This document shows positions 55,716 to 64,000 of a stretch of DNA of 64,000 bases, piece by piece. This DNA comes from Flavobacteriia bacterium. GTDB taxonomy: Bacteria > Bacteroidota > Bacteroidia > Flavobacteriales_D > Crocinitomicaceae. Made by a program: the position numbers and the translations under genes. The stretch covers positions 62,001 to 126,000 of the forward strand of contig JACOTM010000030.1 in assembly GCA_016178305.1 (NCBI GenBank), given 5' to 3'. The notes beneath the pieces were generated by a model. The model was not told the origin of the DNA and made no database searches. It was given only the letters and a program-made list of their open reading frames with translations. The first letter of the stretch is position 1. Every line of letters starts with the position of its first letter.

Positions 55716-56645
55716 ATGCCAATCTTTCTAATAATAACTGTATTAATTATTTTTTTCATTATTTCATGTTTTGTAACTGTTCAACAAGGAACTATTTCTG
55801 TTGTAACTATGTTTGGAAAATACAAGCGTATTATGCATCCTGGATTGAATTTTAGGATTCCTTTTATTGAAATGATTAATAAAAAAGTGTCCATTCAAAA
55901 TCGTTCTTTTGAAATTGAATTTCAAGCGATTACTCAAGACCAAGCGAATGTTTATTTCAAAGCGATGTTGGTTTATTCTGTTTTGAATGCCGAAGAAGAG
56001 ACTATTAAAAATGTAGCGTTTAAATTTGTTGATGAGCGTAGTTTTTCTCAAGCTTTAATTCGCACAATTGAAGGCTCTGTTCGCGGTTTTGTTGCAACTA
56101 AAAAACAAGCAGAAATTCTTCTTTTAAGAAGAGAAATCGTAGATGACGTAAAAGATAGTTTAGACAACACATTGGAAAGTTGGGGTTTTCATTTAATTGA
56201 CTTACAATTGAATGATATTACATTTGATGAAGAAATCACATCGTCAATGGCAAAAGTGGTTGCATCTAATAATTTAAAAGCAGCAGCTGAAAATGAAGGA
56301 CAAGCTTTATTAATTACGAAAACAAAAGCAGCTGAAGCTGAAGGGAACGCTATTAAAATTTCAGCTCAGGCAGAACGTGAAGCGGCTCAGCTAAAAGGAC
56401 AAGGAATTGCATTATTTCGCGAAGAAGTTGCAAAAGGGATGAGCGAAGCTGCTGAAAAAATGCGGGAAGCAAATCTTGACACTTCTTTAATCTTATTTTC
56501 TATGTGGACAGAATCGGTTCGAGAATTTGCTGAAAAAGGGAAAGGAAATACAATTTTCTTAGATGGTTCAACAGAAGGAATGGATAAAACCTTGAAACAA
56601 TTGATGGCAATTGAACAGTTGAAATTGACAAAAGATAAAAAATAA
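55716..56645 (+). CDS. SPFH/Band 7 (stomatin-like) membrane protein
   Basis: 309 residues. One N-terminal membrane helix (about 4-25), then the SPFH domain (VTVQQGTISVVTMFGKYKRI, then HPGLNFRIPF) and a long alanine/glutamate-rich coiled coil (about 190-255). Proteins of this family form ring-like oligomers in membranes and control proteases or membrane order. No NfeD-type partner gene is nearby. Highly charged helical end typical of the family. Confidence 0.93.
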   Translation: MPIFLIITVLIIFFIISCFVTVQQGTISVVTMFGKYKRIMHPGLNFRIPFIEMINKKVSIQNRSFEIEFQAITQDQANVYFKAMLVYSVLNAEEETIKNVAFKFVDERSFSQALIRTIEGSVRGFVATKKQAEILLLRREIVDDVKDSLDNTLESWGFHLIDLQLNDITFDEEITSSMAKVVASNNLKAAAENEGQALLITKTKAAEAEGNAIKISAQAEREAAQLKGQGIALFREEVAKGMSEAAEKMREANLDTSLILFSMWTESVREFAEKGKGNTIFLDGSTEGMDKTLKQLMAIEQLKLTKDKK

Positions 56646-56721
56646 TATGTTGATCTACATTACAAAATACTAGTTAAACGATTTTTAGAAACTAATAACT
56701 TACCTTTTTTAAAAATAAATA

Positions 56722-57339
56722 ATGAAAAAATACCTAAATATCTTTATAATTATTAGTAATCTTTCATTTGCTCAAGACTCGACAATTAATAGATCCTTTA
56801 TTTCCGTATCTGCTGGAGCTACTTTTGATGATAATCTTGTTTTTGCTATAAGTTATGGCTACTATTTCAAAAAACATTTTGGAATTGAGTTTTTTGTCAA
56901 TAATTTTCGATCAAAAGCTGGTTATTCATCAGAAAATTTTGGAATATTTTTCTCAAAAAAAGAGTATGTTTACGATGAATTAAGCAGTTATTCAATGCTT
57001 GCATCTATAGGATCTAAAACAAATGGAAATGTGAATATTTCTCTTAAAATCGGACCATCTTACAACTCTTATATTTACAATGATAATTTCAAATATGAAC
57101 AAATCTCAAATTCTAATTCTATAGGACATTACACACAAAATCACATATATTTTTGGGGAATGATACTGAAATCTGATCTATCTTTAGCTCTATCAGATGT
57201 AATCGCATTGAACGTCTCTGTGTTTGAAGATATTAATCCAAAAATTTATTTTGGAGGTATTCTTTTAGGTCTAAATTGGGGAATTGTTAAGGAACGTCCT
57301 GTTTCCAAAAAAACAATAAAATTAAAATTGGGCGAATAA
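56722..57339 (+). CDS. Outer-membrane beta-barrel protein of unknown function
   Basis: 205 residues. Signal peptide ending SNLSFAQ, then repeated amphipathic strands (FISVSAGATFDDNLVFAISYGYYF), as in small 8-strand porin-like barrels. The end ILLGLNWGIVKERP is a further strand with a charged tail of ~15 residues, which is unusual for an outer-membrane protein. No family assigned. 76 bases after the SPFH gene, possibly cotranscribed. Confidence 0.7.
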   Translation: MKKYLNIFIIISNLSFAQDSTINRSFISVSAGATFDDNLVFAISYGYYFKKHFGIEFFVNNFRSKAGYSSENFGIFFSKKEYVYDELSSYSMLASIGSKTNGNVNISLKIGPSYNSYIYNDNFKYEQISNSNSIGHYTQNHIYFWGMILKSDLSLALSDVIALNVSVFEDINPKIYFGGILLGLNWGIVKERPVSKKTIKLKLGE

Positions 57340-57666
57340 AAACATTTGCTCAAACAGATAAAATACATCTTGTTTTTATTTTATTCTCAAAAAATAATCA
57401 ATATCAATACCTTGTTCTTTAATATCATGACTGCTTGTTCTCAAAAGATTTTCTCCCTAAAAATAGCTCTGAATTGATTTTAAAATCCTATAAATTTATT
57501 ACGTAACTCTATTTGATCCATCGAGGTACGAAAATCGCTATAAGAAAATTTAGTACGCTAAATAATTCTTAGTCGTTTTATTACCAAACATATAAGATGT
57601 TAATTAATTCTTAAAATTAGTTTTTATAAAACAAAACGATTAATTTTACGTAACCATTGAAATACG
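57340..57666. other. 327-base intergenic region
   Basis: AT-rich, with no coding or RNA gene and no clear promoter found. A stretch near 57569-57586 (TTAGTCGTTTTATTACCAAA) faintly resembles the short hairpin repeats. Confidence 0.4.
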
Positions 57667-60339
57667 ATGAAATCATTTTTAGTAATTATATCCTTATTTA
57701 TTATTCAATATGCAAATGCCTCACATATTGTAGGTGGAGATATTTACTATAATTATTTAGGTGGAAATAATTATCAAATCAATGTTACTTTATATCGTGA
57801 TTGCTTTTCATCAGGCGCTGCTTATGATGATCCTTTACATTTATCTATTTACAATGCCTCCAATGTTGAAATAACTACTTTAGAAGTTCCGTTTCCTGGG
57901 AGTACTAATGTTCCCATTGTATTTAACAATCCTTGTGTCACTGCTCCAGGAGGAATTTGTGTCGAAAAAGCAACTTATTCCGTTACGGTAAATTTACCAC
58001 CAACACCTGGAGGCTATACAGCATCTTATCAACGATGTTGCAGAGGTCCAAATGTTTCGAATTTAATTACTCCTGAAGATACTGGACTAACTTTAACGAC
58101 ACATATTCCGGGGTCTGAAACTGGAAATATTGCCAATAGTTCTCCTCATTTTGTAAATTATCCGCCAATTGTAATATGTAACAATGATCAACTTGTATTT
58201 AATCACTATGCTATTGATCCTGATGGTGATAATTTAGTTTATTCATTAGTGACTCCTTTTGCAGGAGCATCTTCTGTGACTCCAATGCCTCTTGTTATTC
58301 CGCCACCCAATTATGCAAATGTAAATTGGTCTGGAGGATATTCAGGTGCAAATCCTTTAGGACCAGGCGCAACAATCAGTATCGATCCTGTAACGGGAGT
58401 ATTAACAGCTCAACCTTTGTTGCAAGGATTATTTGTTGTTGGTATTCGTGTTCAAGAATATCGAAATGGTGTTTTAGTAGGACAAACCGTCAGAGATTTT
58501 TTATTTAAAGTAATCAGTTGTAATATTTCAATGCAAGCGATTGTTCCTTTACAAGTTGATATGGACTATTTTGTTTCTTACTGTCAAGGTTTAACCGTTA
58601 CATTTGATAATAATTCTTACGGAGCAACATCATATAGTTGGGATTTTGGTGTTCCTGGAATTACAAATGATGTGAGTACCAATTTTGAACCTACTTATAC
58701 CTACCCAACTCCCGGAACATATAATGTTACTTTAATTGCAAATCCTGGATGGCCTTGTACAGACACGACCATTCAAACGATGATTGTAAACGAAGAACTT
58801 TCTGTTTCATTTACTTCAAATGATTCTTTATGTATCGTAGGAAATAATTTTAATTTTGATGGTTCTGTAGTTGGGACGAATAATGCTGCTTATAATTGGG
58901 ATTTTGGTCCACATGCCAATATTTCAAATGCAACAACTCTTGATGTAAACAATGTTGTTTTTGATACCTCAGGTTACATCACAATTACATTAAACTCTAC
59001 GATAGGAACGTGTGCTACTGGCTATACTGATTCTATTTATATTTTCCCATTTCCAAATGTTGCTTTTTCACCACCGCCTAATTATTTATGTGAAGGGCTG
59101 ACAACAACTTTTATTAATAACACATCTGGTGGCAATTATTATACTTGGGATTTTGGCGTCAATAATATTACAACAGATATTGATTCCATTTTTAGTCCAA
59201 CATATACTTACCCAACCTCTGGAACATATTTAGTTCGGTTAATTGCTGGATCAAATGGTAGCTGTATAGATACTGCTTTTCAAACATTAATTATGAATGA
59301 AATACTTAACGTATCATTCACTTCAAATGACTCTATTTGCATTACAGGAAATAGCTTTAACTTTGACGGTAGCTATGTAGGTTCAACAACTACAAATTTT
59401 AGTTGGAATTTCGGACCCAATTCAAATATACAAAATGCAACAACTTTAGACGTAAATAATGTTCATTTTAATCAATCAGGTGTAATACCGATTACTTTGA
59501 CTGGTACTTATGGACAATGTATTGATAGCTACACAGCTTCGATATATATATTTCCAGAACCAACCATCAATTTTGATATTCAACCAGGGTTACAATGCGT
59601 CCCTTTTGAGGCACATTTTATAGATTTATGCACTTCTCCATTTCCTTTACACTATTCTTGGAATTTTGGTGATGGAAACACTTCTAATCAAGCAAATCCT
59701 CTAAATATTTATACGAATGTTGGCACCTATGACGTAAGTTTATCTATTCATTCTGATTTGGGTTGTATCGATACTTTATACTTAACAAAATTTGATTTAA
59801 TTCAAGTTCACCCTAGTCCAGTCTCTAATTTCAGTGTTGATAAATATGAAGCGTCTATATGCAACTCCACAATTCAATTTACTGATTTATCGATAGGGGG
59901 AAATTCTTATTTTTACATGTTTGATCACATTGAAGGTACAACAGAACAAAATCCATTTTATTCCTTTCATGATGATGGGACATTTACACCTATTCAATAC
60001 GTTACGAATGAGTTTTTATGCACGGATTCAAGTTTCGTAAATATTTATATTTCCCCATTTACCGTCTATATTCCAAATACATTTACTCCAGATGGTGATG
60101 AATTTAATAATATCTTCAAACCGATAGTAGAACTGTTTGCTCCTTTTTGGGAATTTAAAATATACAATCGTTGGGGAGAAATCATTTTTGAAACAAATGA
60201 CCAATATGAAGGTTGGGATGGGACATATTTAGGAAAGATGGTTCAAGATGGTGTTTATAACTACACCATTAGATACCAATCATGTGAAAACTCTGATAAT
60301 TGGCATGAATTAACTGGACATTTTAATAAAATTCGTTAA
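57667..60339 (+). CDS. PKD-repeat T9SS type B surface protein
   Basis: 890 residues. Signal peptide then SHIVGGDIYYNYLGGNNYQI, a domain often found at the start of large gliding-associated proteins. Several PKD domains follow (WDFGVPGI, WDFGVNNI, WNFGDGNTSN). Two ~170-residue units, about 305-470 and 475-640, are near-duplicates with VNEELSVSFTSNDSLCI and MNEILNVSFTSNDSICI. The last ~90 residues are the type B sorting domain, with YIPNTFTPDGDEFNN, FKIYNRWGEIIF and WDGTYLGK. Exported by T9SS to the surface; target unknown. Ends 7 bases from the convergent DUF5686 gene. Confidence 0.92.
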   Translation: MKSFLVIISLFIIQYANASHIVGGDIYYNYLGGNNYQINVTLYRDCFSSGAAYDDPLHLSIYNASNVEITTLEVPFPGSTNVPIVFNNPCVTAPGGICVEKATYSVTVNLPPTPGGYTASYQRCCRGPNVSNLITPEDTGLTLTTHIPGSETGNIANSSPHFVNYPPIVICNNDQLVFNHYAIDPDGDNLVYSLVTPFAGASSVTPMPLVIPPPNYANVNWSGGYSGANPLGPGATISIDPVTGVLTAQPLLQGLFVVGIRVQEYRNGVLVGQTVRDFLFKVISCNISMQAIVPLQVDMDYFVSYCQGLTVTFDNNSYGATSYSWDFGVPGITNDVSTNFEPTYTYPTPGTYNVTLIANPGWPCTDTTIQTMIVNEELSVSFTSNDSLCIVGNNFNFDGSVVGTNNAAYNWDFGPHANISNATTLDVNNVVFDTSGYITITLNSTIGTCATGYTDSIYIFPFPNVAFSPPPNYLCEGLTTTFINNTSGGNYYTWDFGVNNITTDIDSIFSPTYTYPTSGTYLVRLIAGSNGSCIDTAFQTLIMNEILNVSFTSNDSICITGNSFNFDGSYVGSTTTNFSWNFGPNSNIQNATTLDVNNVHFNQSGVIPITLTGTYGQCIDSYTASIYIFPEPTINFDIQPGLQCVPFEAHFIDLCTSPFPLHYSWNFGDGNTSNQANPLNIYTNVGTYDVSLSIHSDLGCIDTLYLTKFDLIQVHPSPVSNFSVDKYEASICNSTIQFTDLSIGGNSYFYMFDHIEGTTEQNPFYSFHDDGTFTPIQYVTNEFLCTDSSFVNIYISPFTVYIPNTFTPDGDEFNNIFKPIVELFAPFWEFKIYNRWGEIIFETNDQYEGWDGTYLGKMVQDGVYNYTIRYQSCENSDNWHELTGHFNKIR

Positions 60340-60346
60340 AAGATGG

Positions 60347-62755
60347 TCATTCTAATTTCATGGTAAAACTTACTTTATACATGAAATTTTCCAACACATT
60401 AAAACTTGCATATTCTCCATATCTATAAAAAACACCTAATCCAAAACCTGAAAAACCAGAATTTATCAAACCATCTAAAATCATTCCTGTTTCACAATAT
60501 CCTTTATTCATGGTATTAAATTTTATCGAATGTTCCGTTTTATTCGTAAAATAACCATATCCTAATCCATGATGTAAAGTAATTTTAGGTTTAAAAATTT
60601 TAAATTTAGTTTTCATTTCTCTGAAAGAAAAGCGTGTAAACAAATTGAATTGTTGTTTGGAATAAAAAGTTGCAGGAAACATCGTTTCAAAAGTGTTTTT
60701 AACAGAAATGTTCCAATTGCCACCTGTTCCAATAGCAACTTGTTGTAATAATAACGGAACATCTCCTATTGTTTGTCCGAAATGAAACATCCAATTAAAC
60801 TTTCCAATTGTTCTGATTGGAATCTCTTGATTTACATCGAAATGAAGACGAATGTAATTATAAGCTGAAAATTCAATATTCTTAAACCCCTTAGTAATTT
60901 TTAAAGCTATGCATGGATATTTAGTACCTTTTCCTATTCTTAATTCGCCCAATTGAACCATTTTTTCTTTGATATTCCACTTAATTTCAGCATATCCTTC
61001 AGCTAAATCATAACTAGACAATGTTGTGTATAAAGTCGTATTTAAAGGTTTAAAAAGATAGTCTTCCGTGCTCCAGATACGTTGATAATTTGTACCAATA
61101 CATACGTTGAAATTAGAAGATATATACGTTGAAAATGAAAGGTCCACTAATCTTTGATAATCCATTGACTTAATATATAGCTGCCTATAATTCAGTGTTG
61201 AATTTAAATTAAAGGCTTCTTTTTGAAAAGTATATCCACCGCGTTCAACAATATCATTTTGATATTTTAAATTTAATAGACCACTCTTTTTTTGATACAA
61301 TTTTATTTCTGTAAAAGCTCCATATTTCCAAGCTTGATCCTTCGTTCCATAAGCGAAATAGCCGCCAAACTTTATTCTTTTAGATATTTTAGAAGACGTT
61401 TCAATTCCTGACCCAATTCGATAACCTTCGTAAAGTTTATAATCAATAATTTTCGTTAAATCTAGATTAATATATCCTAAAGGAAGTTTTCCAACCATCA
61501 AAGACTGAATTGCTTTAATCTTCAAATTTAAATTAAATTCCTTTGAAATACTATCCATCGTTTTATAAGTATTTTTCTCTTTTAATGTTATTCCATAAAT
61601 ACGAGTTGAATCCCATTCAGAATCTTTTTTATTAGCCGCGTCATCATTCGTAGATAAAGAAGTGTTATTCAAATTTATTTTTTTTAATCCACTAGGATTT
61701 AATATGATATTGTTAATATACATACTTCCTTTTGCAACGATATAACCATTTTTTAAATCCGAAATTTCAAAACCAGGTAATTTCATTTCAGTACTCAATT
61801 TTATTGGAAACCATTTTTTATGTTCAATAAATTGATATTCTTGAATTACTTTTATTTGAGAGGATGATGTCGTATCGGCAGGTTCAACTATTACTTTCTC
61901 AATCGCGTAGCCATTTGTATTGATATATAAAAATCCTTTTAAACCATCAAAGTTTTTGTTTTTTCTTGGTCTAAATGAAATTGTAAACGTAGTATCAGTC
62001 AAATTAATTATCGTGTCTTCGATAAGAAATAAATACCGTTTTATTCCGCCAAAAGCAATCGGATTAATATAAGATTTCCCGTTAATCGTGAATTGATTCT
62101 CATAAAAGCTAAAGGATTGTAATTCATTCGCAAAAGAAGAAAATAAAGGATCGTTAAATCCTGATGTTTTAAAGGCCGTAATTTCTTCAACATCTAAAGA
62201 CGGTGGTTGAAACGTTCGTTTTGAAATATTTTCAATTAAAAATAAATGATTATCATTAAAATAATTTTTCAACTTTATAAGGTGTGCATCTACATTTGAG
62301 TCAGCTGTGTCAATCGTTTGGAGGGCTTCTTCATTAATATCAAATATATATTTGCTGTAAGAATTATATGTAAAAGCATCACCGTGAGTAGGACTATTTT
62401 TTTTTTTGTTTTCAATGACAATATTCATGATTCGATGGGCGGGATTTTCACCAGGAATAATATTAATTTCATCAATAAGTGTCGTAGATTCTGTCAAAAA
62501 AATACAATTATCTGTTATTAAATTAGAAAAAAGGGTAGTGTCCTTATAACCAAAAGAACTGATTTTTAATTTGAAAACTAATGAATCCATCGTAAAAAAC
62601 CCATCAATATCAGCTAAAACAGGAGTTAATTCATTAAATATTATTTTGGCGAATGGTATAGGTTCATTTGTAGTTATATCTTTAATTTGGTATTTATCTT
62701 GTGCATAATCAGCGAATGAAATCACTAAAAAAAGAAGGGTTGTTAATCTATTCAT
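60347..62755 (-). CDS. DUF5686 outer-membrane protein with carboxypeptidase-like domain
   Basis: 802 residues. Signal peptide ending SFADYAQ. Residues ~20-90 are a carboxypeptidase-regulatory-like domain (DITTNEPIPFAKIIF, then DIDGFFTMDSL). The DUF5686 region begins at NPAHRIMNIVIENKKKNSP, a strong family signature, and continues as an outer-membrane barrel to the end. The family is Bacteroidota-specific and of unknown role. Convergent with the T9SS gene; its start and metK are divergent with 143 bases between. Confidence 0.9.
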   Translation of the reverse strand: MNRLTTLLFLVISFADYAQDKYQIKDITTNEPIPFAKIIFNELTPVLADIDGFFTMDSLVFKLKISSFGYKDTTLFSNLITDNCIFLTESTTLIDEINIIPGENPAHRIMNIVIENKKKNSPTHGDAFTYNSYSKYIFDINEEALQTIDTADSNVDAHLIKLKNYFNDNHLFLIENISKRTFQPPSLDVEEITAFKTSGFNDPLFSSFANELQSFSFYENQFTINGKSYINPIAFGGIKRYLFLIEDTIINLTDTTFTISFRPRKNKNFDGLKGFLYINTNGYAIEKVIVEPADTTSSSQIKVIQEYQFIEHKKWFPIKLSTEMKLPGFEISDLKNGYIVAKGSMYINNIILNPSGLKKINLNNTSLSTNDDAANKKDSEWDSTRIYGITLKEKNTYKTMDSISKEFNLNLKIKAIQSLMVGKLPLGYINLDLTKIIDYKLYEGYRIGSGIETSSKISKRIKFGGYFAYGTKDQAWKYGAFTEIKLYQKKSGLLNLKYQNDIVERGGYTFQKEAFNLNSTLNYRQLYIKSMDYQRLVDLSFSTYISSNFNVCIGTNYQRIWSTEDYLFKPLNTTLYTTLSSYDLAEGYAEIKWNIKEKMVQLGELRIGKGTKYPCIALKITKGFKNIEFSAYNYIRLHFDVNQEIPIRTIGKFNWMFHFGQTIGDVPLLLQQVAIGTGGNWNISVKNTFETMFPATFYSKQQFNLFTRFSFREMKTKFKIFKPKITLHHGLGYGYFTNKTEHSIKFNTMNKGYCETGMILDGLINSGFSGFGLGVFYRYGEYASFNVLENFMYKVSFTMKLE

Positions 62756-62898
62756 GAATTAATATTAATTCTCATTTTTGGTAAAAGAAAATGTAAAATA
62801 AACTAAATTTTTTGATTCGCATAGATTTGTTACAATTCCCTTCCTGTTTTTGAATAAATTTTATTAAATTCGCCGTTCTAATTTTTAAAGAATAGATA

Positions 62899-64000
62899 AT
62901 GTCATATTTATTTACATCAGAATCGGTTTCTGAAGGACATCCTGATAAAGTAGCTGATCAAATATCAGACGCATTAATTGACAATTTCATGGCATTTGAT
63001 CCAACATCAAAAGTTGCCTGTGAGACATTGGTTACAACTGGTCAAGTTGTGTTGGCTGGTGAAGTAAAAACAAACACCTACTTGGATGTACAAAGTATTG
63101 CTAGGGAGGTGATTAGAAAAATCGGATATACAAAATCTGAATATATGTTTGAAGCGAATTCTTGTGGAATTCTATCTGCAATTCATGATCAATCTGATGA
63201 CATAAATCAAGGGGTTGATAGAGTTGTAGCAAATAATGATTTTGAAGCTAAAGCAAATGCTCAAGGAGCTGGTGACCAAGGGATGATGTTTGGTTATGCT
63301 TCAATTGAAACAGATAATTATATGCCCTTGGCTTTAGATTTAGCACATAAAATATTACAAGAATTATCTTACATCAGAAATAACGAACCAAATTTAATTA
63401 GTTATTTACGTCCTGATGCTAAATCTCAAGTAACTATTGAATACTCTGATGATAATGTTCCGCAAAGAATTGATTCAATAGTAGTTTCTACACAACATGA
63501 TGATTTCGCTACAGAATCTGAAATGCTTGCTAAAATTAAAAATGATATTATTTCAATTGTAATTCCAAGAGTAAAAGCTAAATTAAAACCAGAATTACAA
63601 GTATTATTTACAGATCAAATCCAATATCATATCAATCCAACAGGAAAATTCGTAATTGGAGGGCCTCACGGAGATACTGGATTAACTGGAAGAAAAATCA
63701 TCGTTGATACATACGGAGGTAAAGGAGCTCACGGTGGTGGTGCTTTTTCAGGAAAAGATCCATCAAAAGTTGACCGTTCAGCAGCGTATGCAACAAGACA
63801 CATAGCTAAAAACTTAGTTGCTGCAGGTTTATGTGACGAAGTATTAGTACAAGTTTCATATGCAATTGGAGTTGCTAAACCATGTGGATTATACATTAAC
63901 ACTTATGGTACAGCAAAAGTTAATAAAACAGATGGAGAGATTGCTAAAATTGTAGAAGGAATTTTTGATTTACGCCCTTATGCAATTGAACAAAGATTAA
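62899..64000 (+). CDS. metK: S-adenosylmethionine synthase, 5' part
   Basis: 367 codons are visible before the window ends; the frame is still open. Makes SAM from ATP and methionine. The start [20 protein letters not shown] is the family N terminus with the ATP-binding His. Further motifs are [12 protein letters not shown], the metal/phosphate loop [20 protein letters not shown], and [19 protein letters not shown]. The protein is normally about 420 residues in this phylum, so about 50 residues are cut off. Start ATG 62899. It would supply SAM to enzymes such as the FkbM methyltransferase. Confidence 0.97.
   Translation, partial: MSYLFTSESVSEGHPDKVADQISDALIDNFMAFDPTSKVACETLVTTGQVVLAGEVKTNTYLDVQSIAREVIRKIGYTKSEYMFEANSCGILSAIHDQSDDINQGVDRVVANNDFEAKANAQGAGDQGMMFGYASIETDNYMPLALDLAHKILQELSYIRNNEPNLISYLRPDAKSQVTIEYSDDNVPQRIDSIVVSTQHDDFATESEMLAKIKNDIISIVIPRVKAKLKPELQVLFTDQIQYHINPTGKFVIGGPHGDTGLTGRKIIVDTYGGKGAHGGGAFSGKDPSKVDRSAAYATRHIAKNLVAAGLCDEVLVQVSYAIGVAKPCGLYINTYGTAKVNKTDGEIAKIVEGIFDLRPYAIEQRL

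Noticed and set aside
57569-57590. Fourth copy of the short hairpin repeat
   Set aside because: Only TTAGTCGTTTT is shared; the hairpin half TTAGAAACC is missing.

Overview
The window looks like chromosomal DNA of a low-GC member of the Bacteroidota, most likely Flavobacteriales. This placement is an inference from content. The evidence is: type IX secretion substrates with both sorting domains (type A at 21.2-22.8 kb, type B at both ends of the window); TonB receptor-DUF4249, DUF5686 and Omp28/DUF6029 families; promoters of the Bacteroidota form TTTG ... TAnnTTTG; no Shine-Dalgarno sequences; and a uppS-bamA-skp-skp cluster plus an isolated atpD-atpC pair. No tRNA, rRNA, CRISPR array, transposase or phage gene was seen.

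Layout. 0-2 kb: the 3' end of a type B T9SS substrate and an unknown secreted protein. 2.2-4.1 kb: a rhodanese and an orphan sensor histidine kinase, bracketed by a 27-bp imperfect inverted repeat. 4.2-6.9 kb: yicC (5' end missing), gmk, nadD, recO. 7-13.6 kb: peptide-binding lipoprotein, trpS, plsC, cysteine desulfurase, a glycosyltransferase and a GreA-like protein. 13.8-17.6 kb: two tandem outer-membrane barrel paralogues, one joined in frame to a CysQ phosphatase. 17.6-20.8 kb: TlpA thioredoxin, DUF6029 barrel and Omp28 lipoprotein as an operon. 21.2-22.8 kb: twin T9SS type A proteins. 22.8-27.6 kb: TonB receptor, DUF4249 lipoprotein and a von Willebrand A protein. 28.5-31 kb: pheT. 31-36.9 kb: Fic protein, lipoproteins, fabV and a small nucleotidyltransferase. 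37-42.9 kb: a giant alpha-2-macroglobulin. 43-47.9 kb: polysaccharide polymerase, chain-length regulator, flippase and a FkbM methyltransferase. 48-53.5 kb: murI, two Skp chaperones, bamA, uppS. 53.6-55.4 kb: atpC-atpD. 55.7-62.8 kb: SPFH protein, a small barrel, a PKD-repeat type B T9SS substrate and a DUF5686 barrel. 62.9 kb to the end: metK, running off the window.

How it works together. Much of the window serves the cell envelope: barrel assembly and periplasmic chaperones (bamA, skp), lipid and glycan carriers (plsC, fabV, uppS), peptidoglycan precursor (murI), surface polysaccharide export, T9SS cargo, and several receptor/lipoprotein operons. Housekeeping genes for translation, nucleotide and cofactor supply and ATP synthesis lie between them.

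Most unusual points: the in-frame CysQ-barrel fusion with an internal signal-peptide-like segment; yicC lacking its conserved N terminus just downstream of an inverted-repeat unit; a near-perfect dyad with direct repeats in front of the Fic gene; a short hairpin repeat family between genes; and a possible bait region in the alpha-2-macroglobulin.
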